NCBI RefSeq assembly: GCF_000169335.1
Contig: NZ_AAXW01000012.1
Coordinates: 62,001 to 126,000, forward strand
Direction: 5' to 3'
Origin: Crocosphaera chwakensis CCY0110
GTDB taxonomy: Bacteria; Cyanobacteriota; Cyanobacteriia; Cyanobacteriales; Microcystaceae
Length of the DNA stretch: 64,000 bases
Shown here: in pieces, positions 49,589-59,821 of the stretch
How positions within the stretch are numbered: position 1 is the stretch's first letter
How the letters are laid out: each line of letters opens with the position of its first letter
Made by a program: the position numbers and the translations under genes
The notes under the pieces: model-generated
Databases searched by the model: none
Told to the model about the DNA's origin: nothing
The model's input: the letters and a program-made list of their open reading frames with translations, nothing else

Positions 49589-49750
49589 TATTTTATATCA
49601 AAATTATCCTAATTATAAGCTGATTCTTAGCATAACATAAAACAATATTTATTCTTTTCAAATTTAGTTGATAACAAACAATCAACAAATTTCAATCAAT
49701 TAAACAATATTATCTAATATTTTAGTTTATTTTTTTGATATATAACAAGT

Positions 49751-50800
49751 TTAAAATTTACAAATCGAATCAGGTTTAATGGGGCAATTAAAGTTGTAAA
49801 GAGGGTTATTAGAAATATCAATAGAGGTGATTTGAGTTAATAAATTAAGTGGAGAAATATCTTGAATCTTATTATTATTAAGTTGAAGTTTAGATAGTTT
49901 TTTAAGATTAGATAATGGCGTAATATCAATAATATTATTATAGGATAAATAAACTTTTTCTAAATTGAACAGATTTGATAAAGGAGTAATATTATTGACA
50001 AAATTCTTGTCAAGAATTAAGAGACTAAGTTTGGTTAATTTGGATAAAGGACTCAGATCATGAATTTGATTATCACCAGCGATAAAAACCTTTAATTTAT
50101 CAAGATTTTCTAAGCTGCTAATATCTTTTATATTATTGTGAAGTAAAGAGATTCCTTGTAAATTCCTTAGATTAGATAAAGTAGAAATATCAGTAATTCT
50201 ATTATTATCAAAAATAATAACTTCTAATTTATTAAGTGAAGCGATGGGATTAATAATAGAAATTTTATTAAAAGGAAGATAAAGATGAGTCATATTAGTT
50301 AACTCAAAAAGAGGCTTTAAATTACTAACCTGGTTATTCCACATCCAAAGTGTATCTAATTTTTTCATATTAGATAATGGCGTAATATTACTAATATTGT
50401 TATTAGATAACTCTAATTTTTCAATTCTTTTTAAAGATGACAGAGGTGTAATATCAGATATTTCATTGTCTGCTAAATATAATTCTGTTAATCTTTGAAA
50501 TGAAGATAATGGGGTCAAGTCTTCAATAGCTGTAGCTGATAGGTCTAATTGTTCTAACTTTGCTAGGTTACGGCCAGCAATTTCGCAGTCGGCATTATTA
50601 GCTTTTTCTAATAAAATTGAGACAGTATACTGCGCTTTTTCTGATAGTTTTTCTTGATGTAAACATAATTCAGTAAAAGCTGTAGTTGCATTTAAAGATG
50701 TATAATTTAGCCAAGTTTCACTTAAAAAAAGAAACAATAATAAACCGAATAAAAATTGAATAACGCGAGAAGAAAGAATGACTTGTTTAAAACGTAGCAT
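49751..50800 (-). CDS. Leucine-rich-repeat protein
   Basis: 349 aa. A hydrophobic N-terminus (QFLFGLLLFLFLSETWLNYT, about residues 15-34) suggests an anchor or signal. About 11 LRRs of the 22-residue internalin type follow: LEQLDLSATAIEDLTPLSSF, RLTELYLADNEISDITPLSS and so on, spacing strictly L.L..N.I.DI.PLS.L. It ends in a short Cys-containing tail (NFNCPIKPDSICKF). Such proteins act in protein binding at the cell surface. Intact; start ATG 50800. Confidence 0.85.
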   Translation of the reverse strand: MLRFKQVILSSRVIQFLFGLLLFLFLSETWLNYTSLNATTAFTELCLHQEKLSEKAQYTVSILLEKANNADCEIAGRNLAKLEQLDLSATAIEDLTPLSSFQRLTELYLADNEISDITPLSSLKRIEKLELSNNNISNITPLSNMKKLDTLWMWNNQVSNLKPLFELTNMTHLYLPFNKISIINPIASLNKLEVIIFDNNRITDISTLSNLRNLQGISLLHNNIKDISSLENLDKLKVFIAGDNQIHDLSPLSKLTKLSLLILDKNFVNNITPLSNLFNLEKVYLSYNNIIDITPLSNLKKLSKLQLNNNKIQDISPLNLLTQITSIDISNNPLYNFNCPIKPDSICKF

Positions 50801-50934
50801 AATATAAGCATCCTCAAAAAATATTAGTAATAAAAAAATATTTGACCGTATTTTCCTCAGTATAACATAATACTTTTAAAAGCAAAAAGAATATATAGTG
50901 CAGTGTTCTAGGTACTAATTTTTATTGATCTCGA

Positions 50935-51080
50935 TCACAATTTCAGATTCTCCATTCTCTTATTATTTTCATTTTGAATACTATTAATAATGTGTAAATC
51001 TCTTTGAGGATAAGGAATTTCAATATTATTCTTCTTAAAGACTCTATCATTATTTTCAAAGTATACTAACTTAGGTTTTT
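50935..51080 (-). pseudogene. C-terminal remnant of an MscS-family channel
   Basis: Minus-strand translation around 51066 to 50935 reads VYFENNDRVFKKNNIEIPYP, QRDLHIINSIQNENNKRMEN, then LKL and TGA. IEIPYPQRDLHII is the end of the MscS cytoplasmic domain (typically GIEIPFPQRDVHL). An in-frame stop lies just upstream, so only this tail of a former gene remains. A full MscS-family gene is present nearby at 52765-54675, but this piece is a different, distantly related copy. Confidence 0.6.
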
Positions 51081-51141
51081 AGACTTTCATCAGTAACTGT
51101 ATTTATGTTACAGTTTATTGGTAATCATTGATTTATTTGGG

Positions 51142-51738
51142 ATGAAATTTTACTATTTGTTATTACCATTAGGTATTATAGCGATCGCTTGGTTTGCTTT
51201 TGGTATTTATCAGGCTAATAGTGCGCCACTTCCTGTCGGTTTTCCCTCTCCTACTACCCCAGGAAAGATAGAAATTAAGCAATATCCTGCTTATCGTGCT
51301 GCTACATATTACTATTCAGGCAATTTCTCTGAAGCAGGAAGTCAAGCTTTTTCTTCTTTATATCAACATATAAGCAGTAATAATATTTCTATGACGGCAC
51401 CGGTCGAAACTCGTTACCCTCTCAATACCTTAGAAACCAATGAAAAAACAGGGGAAGCCACAGTATCATTTCTCTATCGAAATACAGATATTTATCCTCA
51501 AGAAATAGCCGATAATATTACAGTAGAAGATGTTCCTTCTATGACAGTGGTAAGCTTAGGATTAGTTGGGGGTTATTCCTACAAAAGTTATCAAGAAGGA
51601 ATAGAAAAGCTAAAAAATTGGCTATCAGAAAATCCTTCTTATCAAATGGTAGGAAAACCTCGCCGTTTGTTTTATGACGGCCCTTATAAACCAGATGCTA
51701 CAAAACGTAGCGAAATTCAAATCCCAGTCACTCAATAA
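51142..51738 (+). CDS. SOUL heme-binding-family protein
   Basis: 198 aa from ATG 51142; the frame opens 24 bases earlier with TTG. Signal or anchor at the N-terminus (YYLLLPLGIIAIAWFAFGIY). Domain: IEIKQYPAYRAATYYYSGNF, ISMTAPVETRYPLNTLE, ATVSFLYRNTDIYPQEIADN, MTVVSLGLVGGYSYKSYQEG. This is the SOUL/HBP fold; family members bind heme or tetrapyrroles in plastids and mitochondria. Ligand here is inferred. A near neighbour aldo/keto reductase begins 13 bases later. Confidence 0.8.
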   Translation: MKFYYLLLPLGIIAIAWFAFGIYQANSAPLPVGFPSPTTPGKIEIKQYPAYRAATYYYSGNFSEAGSQAFSSLYQHISSNNISMTAPVETRYPLNTLETNEKTGEATVSFLYRNTDIYPQEIADNITVEDVPSMTVVSLGLVGGYSYKSYQEGIEKLKNWLSENPSYQMVGKPRRLFYDGPYKPDATKRSEIQIPVTQ

Positions 51739-51751
51739 ACTGACTAGAATT

Positions 51752-52711
51752 ATGAAAACTTTGACATTAAATAACGGAAATATCATTCCTCAATTTGGAC
51801 TAGGAACCTGGAAATCAGAACCTGGAAAAGTTAAAAATGCAGTAAAATATGCTTTAAGTGTTGGTTACAAACATATTGATTGTGCGCCAATTTATGGTAA
51901 TGAAAAAGAAGTTGGAGAAGGATTAACAGAATCTTTTCAAGAAAATGTTGTTAAACGAGAAAACATTTTTATTACCTCCAAACTATGGAATAATCGACAT
52001 TATAAAAAGGATGTTATTCCTGCTTTAAAAAAAACTTTACAAGACTTACAACTCTTACAACTCGATTATTTAGATTTATATCTAATTCATTGGCCTGTAG
52101 CTTTTAAACCAAACGTAAACTTTCCAGAAGATACGTCAGGTTTAGTTCCTTTATCAGAAGTTCCTTTAATAGAAACATGGCAAGGAATGGAACAAGCTAT
52201 TGATGAAGGTTTAGTTAAAAATATTGGAGTTTCTAACTTTAGCATCAAAAAATTAGAGAATATAAAAGCAAATTCTCGTATTCAACCTTCCATGAATCAA
52301 GTAGAATGTCATCCTTATTTACAACAAGATGAATTACTTACCTACTGCAAAAAAAATAATATAGCATTCACCGCCTATTCTCCTCTCGGTTCAAAAGATA
52401 GACCTGATTTCGTTAAGAATGATAATGAACCAATTTTGTTAGAAAATGAAGTCATTAAAAATATAGCCCAAAAACATCAAGCAACTACCGCACAAATTTT
52501 AATACAATGGGCAATAGAAAGAGGGACAGTGGTTATTCCTAAATCAGTTTCCCCTGAGAGAATTCAAGAAAACTTTGAGGCACAAAATATTGTTTTAGAC
52601 GTAGAAGATATGGAACAAATTAAAAACCTCAATCAAAATTATCGTTATGTAGATGGTTCCTTTTTTGCCCTTCCTAATAGTAGTTATACTGTTGAAAGTA
52701 TTTGGGCTTAA
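51752..52711 (+). CDS. Aldo/keto reductase
   Basis: 319 aa from ATG 51752 (the frame runs further upstream into the SOUL gene). NADPH-dependent carbonyl reductase with the AKR TIM barrel. Catalytic set is visible: Asp and Tyr in GYKHIDCAPIYGNEKEVG, Lys in ITSKLWNN, His in YLIHWPVAF; the cofactor region TVVIPKSVSPERIQENF is intact. WNNRHYKKDVIPALKKTLQD is a typical AKR segment. Substrate unknown. Starts 13 bases after the SOUL stop, so they may be one transcript. Confidence 0.93.
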   Translation: MKTLTLNNGNIIPQFGLGTWKSEPGKVKNAVKYALSVGYKHIDCAPIYGNEKEVGEGLTESFQENVVKRENIFITSKLWNNRHYKKDVIPALKKTLQDLQLLQLDYLDLYLIHWPVAFKPNVNFPEDTSGLVPLSEVPLIETWQGMEQAIDEGLVKNIGVSNFSIKKLENIKANSRIQPSMNQVECHPYLQQDELLTYCKKNNIAFTAYSPLGSKDRPDFVKNDNEPILLENEVIKNIAQKHQATTAQILIQWAIERGTVVIPKSVSPERIQENFEAQNIVLDVEDMEQIKNLNQNYRYVDGSFFALPNSSYTVESIWA

Positions 52712-52764
52712 TTAATTATTAACTTGGGGTAATGTCGATGAGTTTAGACAACTAAACCCTTTTT

Positions 52765-54675
52765 TTATTTCTCTCCTATTTTAAGGGTTGTAAAATCATA
52801 ACTAGAGGGGCTTTGAAATACTCTCAAATCAAACTGAGGAATCATACAAAACATATGGTCAAAAATAGTTGATTGAATCTCTTCATAGCGCGCCCAAGCA
52901 GTGTCGGTACAATAAACATAAATTTCGATAGGTAAACCATGTTCAGTGGGATGTAGTTGACGCACTAAAAAATAAGGTCCCGAACTTATTTTAGGATGTG
53001 CTTGTAAATAAGCCATCATATAAGCACGAAATACACTAATATTACTTAACCATTTTTCATCAAGATATGAAAACTTATCATTATCAATAGAATCTTGTTG
53101 AATTTGTTGATATTGTTCTTTAATTTCTTCGCCAATATAATTCATGTTAGAAAATCTTTCTAACATTTCTTGATCACAAAATTTAATAGAAGTCATGTCA
53201 ATATAAACGGCGCGTTGAATTTTTCTTACTTTTAATTCAAACATAATACGCCAATTTTTAAAGGAATCAGAGATTAACGCATAGGTAGGAATAGAGGTAA
53301 TACTATTATCCCAATTAAGCACTTTGACGGTAAATAAATTAACTTCATTAATAAAACCGTCAGCCCCATATTTAGGCATTTCAATCCAATCTCCCAAGGC
53401 TATCATAGGATTTACTGCTAACTGTAAACCAGCAGTAAATCCCATAATAGAATCTTTAAAAACAATCATTAAAACCGCACTTCCTGCACCTACCGCAGCT
53501 AGAATATTAGTAAGGGGTTGATTAATGGATTTAGAAGTAACAATCAAAATTAATAAAATTATAATTAAAATATAAAAAAGTTGTACAAAGACTCTAATGG
53601 GAATAGATTTTAATGTTTCCTGTGATTCAGTAAATTTAACAATAAGGTCGAGAATTCGACTAATAACCAAAAAAGCAATAATTGAAGTAGAAATAGTAAT
53701 AGTATTGTCTAATAGCCAATAACCAGTTTGATAAGAATCAGGAAAACCTCTAAAAATTAAACCCATACCAGGAAACCAAATTATAGCGTGTCCAACTAAT
53801 AATAGGTTACGGTTCCAGAAGATAGATTTTTTGTGCTTTTGACGGGGTACTAAATATTTATGTGAGGCAAATAATAACCAACTAGCTATTATCATTAAAA
53901 TAAAAATGCCAAAAGAAATAATACTTTGCTGTAAAATAAACTGAGGTTGACGTAACTTCCAAGCTTTCTCTAGCGCATCATTAACAACTTGAGAACCAAT
54001 TTTTGCTAATTCAGAAATGGGAAGTCCATAGAGTCGAGAATCTGCTTCTGTGATAGTCATCAATAACCATTTTTGTTTTAGCGTAGAATCATTATTTCCA
54101 GATTGATTGGTTCGAGAAATAACTAACACAGTTTCCTGATTAAGAATAGACGGAAAAACCCTCATTTCATCAGGTTTTATATGTCTTTTGACAATTTCAT
54201 TTAGAGTGTTTTCAATTCTTTTAACACGAGCCTTCAAAATATTACTATTTTCTTCAATATTGCCTGCAACAGGCAAAACAATACGACCATCTAATTTAAC
54301 AGCCCGATATTGAATATTGCCTAATTTACCTGATGATAAACTAAATAAACCAAGCGCATATAATTCTTGTTTTTTTTCAAGTAAATTTTCTGCTTCTTTA
54401 GCACTAATATTAAATCTTTGGGCGAAATTGTGAAGTTCAGGATTGGACTCCAGTTTATTTAACTCGGAATCTTCAACTTGTTTTGCAGAAGTAGAAGATT
54501 TGGAACCAAAGACAAGGTCTTGTGTTTGAATTACAGGAGAAGTAGTAATTATAATCAATACACAAAAAATAAAGCTAATAAAAATCTTAAAAATTAAGAA
54601 ACGAAAAGAAGTTACTTTTTTAATCAATATTGTCCTTAATTGCTGCATCATGAAATTGATTAAGTAAACTGTCAT
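52765..54675 (-). CDS. Large MscS-family mechanosensitive channel
   Basis: 636 aa from ATG 54675 (a TTG precedes it). An N-terminal hydrophobic stretch (SFRFLIFKIFISFIFCVLII), a periplasmic domain (~60-250) with VQRIENTLNEIVKRHI-type helices, then about five membrane helices. The MscS core SAVLMIVFKDSIMGFTAGLQ, LAVNPMIALGDWIEMPKYGA, is the pore helix and beta domain. The C-terminal cytosolic part (about 490-637) is long. It opens under membrane tension to release ions. Convergent with the aldo/keto reductase. Confidence 0.85.
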   Translation of the reverse strand: MTVYLINFMMQQLRTILIKKVTSFRFLIFKIFISFIFCVLIIITTSPVIQTQDLVFGSKSSTSAKQVEDSELNKLESNPELHNFAQRFNISAKEAENLLEKKQELYALGLFSLSSGKLGNIQYRAVKLDGRIVLPVAGNIEENSNILKARVKRIENTLNEIVKRHIKPDEMRVFPSILNQETVLVISRTNQSGNNDSTLKQKWLLMTITEADSRLYGLPISELAKIGSQVVNDALEKAWKLRQPQFILQQSIISFGIFILMIIASWLLFASHKYLVPRQKHKKSIFWNRNLLLVGHAIIWFPGMGLIFRGFPDSYQTGYWLLDNTITISTSIIAFLVISRILDLIVKFTESQETLKSIPIRVFVQLFYILIIILLILIVTSKSINQPLTNILAAVGAGSAVLMIVFKDSIMGFTAGLQLAVNPMIALGDWIEMPKYGADGFINEVNLFTVKVLNWDNSITSIPTYALISDSFKNWRIMFELKVRKIQRAVYIDMTSIKFCDQEMLERFSNMNYIGEEIKEQYQQIQQDSIDNDKFSYLDEKWLSNISVFRAYMMAYLQAHPKISSGPYFLVRQLHPTEHGLPIEIYVYCTDTAWARYEEIQSTIFDHMFCMIPQFDLRVFQSPSSYDFTTLKIGEK

Positions 54676-54678
54676 CAA

Positions 54679-55024
54679 TGAGGGTAAAATAAATCAACAA
54701 GGCTAGAAATCATTAGCCTTCAATTATTCTAAATTAAATATCTATCAACTGTGAAATGCTTAAGGATGAGTACCAAAAAAACCTTAATCTTTTCAACCGC
54801 CACTATTAAACCAGTTAATTTTTCCTGTTCCCACGTTCCATAGCTCGTAGTGCTACAAAAGTTCCGTTGCATTGTTGCTTCAGAATTGTAGAACTTGTCA
54901 AAGTCTCTCTAATAGGGGATGTTGAAACTTCTAAAGAATGATGACAATGAAATTAGTTGCTGATCATCATTGAATTTTTATCTAATTTATTTATATTAGC
55001 TAGATATTTTATCAAGCTTATTTT
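54679..55024. other. Divergent spacer MscS / RND pump
   Basis: 346 bases between divergently transcribed genes, so both promoters are expected here. It includes a TTCCTGTTCCCACGTTCC fragment of short repeats at about 54822-54840. No operator for an RND regulator is recognised, and no regulator gene is adjacent. Confidence 0.5.
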
Positions 55025-56596
55025 ATGAATCATCAGACTCAAAACCCTTTGTCCTCAAATATTCCTCCATCAAGATCCCAAAACTATAGAGATACTGAGC
55101 AATTATTAGACAAAAATATACCCTCAGAATATCAAGAAACACCGAAAACCTCTAATAAAAAAGAGCAGAATACAAACATTAAAAAACTATGGTGGTTATT
55201 GCCAGTATTTGGTTTATTACTCATCTTAGGGGGAGTCACAGTCATTCGTCTTCGAGACAATGACCAACCCGTAACGGTCACCGAAACGGTTCCCCTCTCG
55301 GTACGGGTTGCCACTGCCAACCGCGAACCCCTCCGCGCTTGGATATCTAGCGAAGGTACTATTAGAGCCGTAGACTATCAACATCTTACCTTTGACGTAG
55401 AAGGGGATGTCACCTATCTGGGTAACCAAGACGGTAGAAGACTTCGAGAAGGCGATCGCGTGACGAAAGGACAATTATTAGCTCGCATTGATGATAGGGA
55501 ACTCACCGCAGATGTCACTCAAGCCCAAGCAGCTATTACCGAAGCACAACAAAACAAGGCGGCCGCCATTGCTGATGTAGCTCAAGCTCGCGCCCAGGTT
55601 GCTCAAGCCCGTTCTCAGGTACAAGAAGCCCAAGCCCAACAACAAAATGCCCAAGCAGCCCGAAGGTTAGCTGCTACCAGCTTAGAACGTTATCGAACGC
55701 TCGTTGAAGAGGGTGCGATCGCTGAAATAGAATTTGATGAACGTCAAAACACCCTAGAAGATGCTCAAGCAGGGGTTCAGTCCGCTCAGGCAGTAGTACA
55801 GTCAGCACAGCAACAGGTAGAAGCGGCTCAAGCTCAAGTGCAAGCAGCACAGCAACAGGTAGAAGCCCAAAACTCCGCCATTACCACAGCCCAAGCGAGA
55901 TTATCTCAAGCTGAAGTTGCTTTAGAAGGAGCCAGTATTTATGCACCTTTTGATGGCATTATTGCCTATCTCAATATTTCAGAAGGAGAATACTTTTCCC
56001 CGCAAATCGTTACGTCTCAACTAGGGGGAGATTATCAAGGCATTTTAGAAAGAATTCCGATGGTTATTATTGATCCCAGCCAATATGAAGTGTTCGTGGA
56101 TTTAGCAGGGCCCACAGGGGAACAAGTTGAAGCAGGTCAAAACGCTGTCATTGCCTCAGAAACAAAAGTAAACGCTGCGGCCAGTTCTCAACAAACGTTA
56201 ATTTCTAATGCCCGCGCTAGAGGTGAAGTCTTTGCCGTTAACCCTGCCATTAGTCCTGGGGGAAGAGCCATAGAAGCAAGAATTCGTCTTAATCCAAGCA
56301 CCACAGAAACCCTAAGACATGGAGAACAGGTATTAACTTGGATCGCTGTGTCGGAAAACCCCAACGCCGTAACTGTTCCCATCAATGCCATTGTACGACG
56401 CGATCGCATTCCCTATGTGTTTGTGGTGAACGAAGATGACGGCATGGTTGAGCAGCGAGAGGTGGAGTTAGGTATTACAGGGATTACTCAACAAGGAATT
56501 ATTAATGGGGTGACACCTGGGGAGTTAGTGGTAACCGAAGGACAAAACCGACTGGTGGACGGGGCTGCTGTTGAAGTCATTAATCAGGGTGGATAA
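55025..56596 (+). CDS. RND efflux membrane-fusion protein
   Basis: 523 aa. Adapter between the inner-membrane pump and the outer-membrane channel. A polar N-terminus (~55 residues) precedes a helix (LWWLLPVFGLLLILGGVTVI). Then come the biotinyl-lipoyl half (VRVATANREPLRAWISSEGT, TKGQLLARIDDREL), a long Ala/Gln-rich coiled coil (about 165-290, QAQVQAAQQQVEAQ), the second lipoyl half and beta-barrel (YAPFDGIIAYLNISEGEYFS), and the membrane-proximal end. The pump gene starts at base 56596, overlapping its stop by one base. Confidence 0.92.
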   Translation: MNHQTQNPLSSNIPPSRSQNYRDTEQLLDKNIPSEYQETPKTSNKKEQNTNIKKLWWLLPVFGLLLILGGVTVIRLRDNDQPVTVTETVPLSVRVATANREPLRAWISSEGTIRAVDYQHLTFDVEGDVTYLGNQDGRRLREGDRVTKGQLLARIDDRELTADVTQAQAAITEAQQNKAAAIADVAQARAQVAQARSQVQEAQAQQQNAQAARRLAATSLERYRTLVEEGAIAEIEFDERQNTLEDAQAGVQSAQAVVQSAQQQVEAAQAQVQAAQQQVEAQNSAITTAQARLSQAEVALEGASIYAPFDGIIAYLNISEGEYFSPQIVTSQLGGDYQGILERIPMVIIDPSQYEVFVDLAGPTGEQVEAGQNAVIASETKVNAAASSQQTLISNARARGEVFAVNPAISPGGRAIEARIRLNPSTTETLRHGEQVLTWIAVSENPNAVTVPINAIVRRDRIPYVFVVNEDDGMVEQREVELGITGITQQGIINGVTPGELVVTEGQNRLVDGAAVEVINQGG

Positions 56597-59500
56597 TGAG
56601 CGAGTTAAAAGAAGAGTTTCGTAGCAATAATAATGGACATAATACCTCAAATAATCAGGTAAAAACTTCCCGATTCGGACGATTTTTTTTCTTAAATACC
56701 ATTTTTGCCATTTTGTTAACCTTGTTGATGGTAGTGGGGGGTCTTTTGGGCTATTTTTCCATGACCAAACAGTCCAACCCTGATATTGATATTGCCGTTG
56801 CCACTGTCACCACCACCTGGCCAGGAGCCGACCCCCAAACCATAGAACAACAAGTTACTTCTGAAATAGAAACAGAAATTACATCTGTTGAGAATGTTAA
56901 GGAAGTTCAAAGTGCTTCCTATGCAGGATTTTCCGTCATCAATGTAGAATTTACCTCCCAGGCCGACCCAGATGAAGCCATTGAAGAATTACGCCAAGGG
57001 GTAGCCCAAGCAGAACCCGAATTACCCGAAGATGCCGAGCAACCTATAGTAGAACAGGTTTCCGTCAATGATGCCCCTATCCTTACCTTAGCCTTGTTTG
57101 GAGACATCGATCAAACGGTGATTTCCCAAGCCGCAGAGGACATTCAAGACAATTTAGAACAGGTGGCAGGGGTCAGTGAGGTCAACCTGGGAGGGGCGCG
57201 AGAAGAGGTGATTAATGTGCAAATGAACCCCTTCCGTTTAGCAACACTCGGTATTTCTCCGACTACCGTTGCCACAGAAATTCGTAATGCTAACCAAGAT
57301 GTTCCCCTCTCAGAGATAGAAAGTGATTTAATTGGTTCACAGGTGCGCTTCTACGGTCGTTTTCGCAGTGTAGAAGCATTACAAGATTTACCCATTGCTC
57401 GTTTAGAAGGGCGAGTGGTGCGCCTAAGTGAACTGGCTGAAGTACAGCGAGAACTCGACCAAGAAGAAACCCGTGCCTTTATTAGTACCCAAGGAGAAAC
57501 TTATCAACCTGTGGTCAGTGTAGGTATTAAAAAAGTGCCTGGACAAGATTCCATTGAAGTCATTGAGCGGGTTCTGGCTGCTGTGGAGCAAATTGAGCAA
57601 AATCCGAATCTTTGGCCGAGAGGTATGGAATATCAGGTAATTGCCGATGAATCCGATATTATTTGGGAACAGTTGGGCAATTTATTTACCAATGCCCTAC
57701 AAGCCATGGCCGCAGTCTTTGTGGTGCTGTTTATTGCCCTTTCTTGGCGTGAAGCCTTAATTGCCGGGTTATCGATTCCTTTAGCTTTTTTAGGAACGTT
57801 GGCGGTGCTGTGGTTAACGGGGCAAACCCTTAATAATATGGTACTCATTGGTATGGTGTTAGCCTTGGGTATCTTGGTGGATGTTTTTATCTTGGTCATG
57901 GAAGGAATGCACGAGTTTATTTTTGCTGAGGGAATGACCTTTAACCAAGCTGCATTAAAAACAGTGAAAACTTACGCACCACCGGCCTTTGCAGGACAGT
58001 TAACCACCATTTTAGCCCTATTTCCCTTACTAGCCATTAGCGGTACTTTGGGAAAGTTTATTGAATTATTGCCTTACACCGCAATTATTTGTTTAATCCT
58101 AAGTTTTACGATCGCAATTTTAATTGATATTCCTCTGTCTCGTTACCTGTTAGGCAATATTAGAAGTGTTGAAAAGAAATCAACCATTGACCGTTTAAGT
58201 GAAGCAGCTTCGGCTCGTTGGATGAATTGGAGTCTTAATTATACCGTTAAAAGTAAAAAAACAGCTTGGGCTTGGGTATTGGGAACCATTGCTCTCTTTT
58301 TCTGCGTGATGACCTTATTGAGTCAAATTTCCGTAGAATTTTTTCCCAAAGGTGATCAACGTAACTTTAGTGTCAATGTAGAACTACCACCGACAACAAC
58401 CCTAAATGTTTCCCAAGAAGTAGCCGACGACCTAGGAGAGATTTTACGAGAAAAAGACTATCTCGATAGCGTCATTAAATATACGGGACAGCGCAGTAAC
58501 TTAGTGGCATCAGGAGAACTGCAACCCGCTCAGGGCAGTTATCTAGTAGGTTTTTCAGGTACGTTTCTCCCTGAAAACCAACGAGAGCAGTTATCCTTTG
58601 AATATTTAGATGATTTACGCAACGAGTTACAAAGAGCCGTTAATCAATATCCTGGGGCTGCTTTAGTCTTAAATGCTCAACAAGCAGGAGAAAGTGGCGA
58701 CCCCATTCAAATTGAAATTACCGGCAGTGAATTAAGCCAACTCAGGCAAATTTCTCAACAAGTGCAAATGACTCTCAGACAAATACCTGGAGCAACCGAC
58801 GTGCGAGATAATTTAGGAGCCTTGCAGCCTGACCTTAGATTAATTCCCAAGCGAGAAGAACTCTCATTTTATGAGTTAAGCGAAGATGAACTGGCTTCTC
58901 AAGCTCAATATTATATGCGAGCGGTGGATATTGGTGATTTTGTCATCGGTGGCAACGAGGAAGACTTAGAAATTCTCCTTAGCACTGCTTGGCCTTCCCG
59001 TGACGGCGAAGTAGGCGGCCCTACCCGTCGAGATGAGTTGTTATCGGCCCGTTTCTTTACCTCAAACCCAGAAGAAGAAGTGATTTCCGCAGGAGCAGTG
59101 ATTGAAGCAGTCCAAGCCGAAGCCCCTTTATCTATTACCCGTCGCGGAGGACAACGCACTGTTACCGTCTTGGCCAAGAATGAAAATCGGACTACGGGGG
59201 AAATTTTAGCGGATTTACAGCCTAAATTACAAGAAATACAAGAATCTTGGCCCCAAGGTTATGATTATAGTTTTGGCGGAGAAACCGAAGACCAAGCGGA
59301 AACCTTTGGCTCTGCCGGTCAAGCCTTAGCCTTGGCTATCTTTCTGGTGTTTGCAGTTCTGGTGTTGCAACTGGGATCGTTTCGCCAACCCTTTATTATT
59401 TTACTCACCATTCCCTTTGCTTTAATAGGAACCGTTGGAGGCTTTTTCCTTGCAGATATCGCTTTTTCCTTTACCGCTTTTATTGGGATTATTGCTTTAG

Positions 59501-59784
59501 TGGGAATTGTGGTCAATGATGCGATCGTCATGGTCGATACCATGAACAGTTATCAGCAAGAAGGAATAAAATTACGTTTAGCTGCAGCCAAAGGAGTCGC
59601 TGACCGCTTAAGACCGGTGCTAACCACCAGTATTACCACCATTATCGGGTTAATCCCTCTAGCTTTGAGTGATCCTACATGGATGCCTTTATGTAGTGCT
59701 ATTATCTTCGGTTTAGTGGCTGCTACAGCGATCGCTTTAGTGGTTATTCCTTGTCTATACCTCTTATTCACACCGAAACATTAA
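56596..59784 (+). CDS. RND efflux pump permease (AcrB/HAE-like)
   Basis: 1062 aa. Trimeric proton-driven exporter: 12 helices and two large periplasmic loops. Seen: FGRFFFLNTIFAILLTLLMV, TVTTTWPGADPQTIEQQVTS, NAPIL-like VNDAPILTLALFG, GILVDVFILVMEGMHEF (helix 4), and GIVVNDAIVMVDTMNSYQQE (helix 10). Odd: helix 4 has a single Asp (VDVF) where AcrB has two (VDDA), and helix 10 reads VND where AcrB has its conserved Lys. The set therefore resembles other single-Asp RND pumps. Substrate unknown: drugs, detergents or lipids. It overlaps the adapter stop by one base, so it is coupled. Confidence 0.92.
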   Translation: MSELKEEFRSNNNGHNTSNNQVKTSRFGRFFFLNTIFAILLTLLMVVGGLLGYFSMTKQSNPDIDIAVATVTTTWPGADPQTIEQQVTSEIETEITSVENVKEVQSASYAGFSVINVEFTSQADPDEAIEELRQGVAQAEPELPEDAEQPIVEQVSVNDAPILTLALFGDIDQTVISQAAEDIQDNLEQVAGVSEVNLGGAREEVINVQMNPFRLATLGISPTTVATEIRNANQDVPLSEIESDLIGSQVRFYGRFRSVEALQDLPIARLEGRVVRLSELAEVQRELDQEETRAFISTQGETYQPVVSVGIKKVPGQDSIEVIERVLAAVEQIEQNPNLWPRGMEYQVIADESDIIWEQLGNLFTNALQAMAAVFVVLFIALSWREALIAGLSIPLAFLGTLAVLWLTGQTLNNMVLIGMVLALGILVDVFILVMEGMHEFIFAEGMTFNQAALKTVKTYAPPAFAGQLTTILALFPLLAISGTLGKFIELLPYTAIICLILSFTIAILIDIPLSRYLLGNIRSVEKKSTIDRLSEAASARWMNWSLNYTVKSKKTAWAWVLGTIALFFCVMTLLSQISVEFFPKGDQRNFSVNVELPPTTTLNVSQEVADDLGEILREKDYLDSVIKYTGQRSNLVASGELQPAQGSYLVGFSGTFLPENQREQLSFEYLDDLRNELQRAVNQYPGAALVLNAQQAGESGDPIQIEITGSELSQLRQISQQVQMTLRQIPGATDVRDNLGALQPDLRLIPKREELSFYELSEDELASQAQYYMRAVDIGDFVIGGNEEDLEILLSTAWPSRDGEVGGPTRRDELLSARFFTSNPEEEVISAGAVIEAVQAEAPLSITRRGGQRTVTVLAKNENRTTGEILADLQPKLQEIQESWPQGYDYSFGGETEDQAETFGSAGQALALAIFLVFAVLVLQLGSFRQPFIILLTIPFALIGTVGGFFLADIAFSFTAFIGIIALVGIVVNDAIVMVDTMNSYQQEGIKLRLAAAKGVADRLRPVLTTSITTIIGLIPLALSDPTWMPLCSAIIFGLVAATAIALVVIPCLYLLFTPKH

Positions 59785-59821
59785 ACTGTTCAGATTATAC
59801 TCTATTTATGCTTATGTCATG

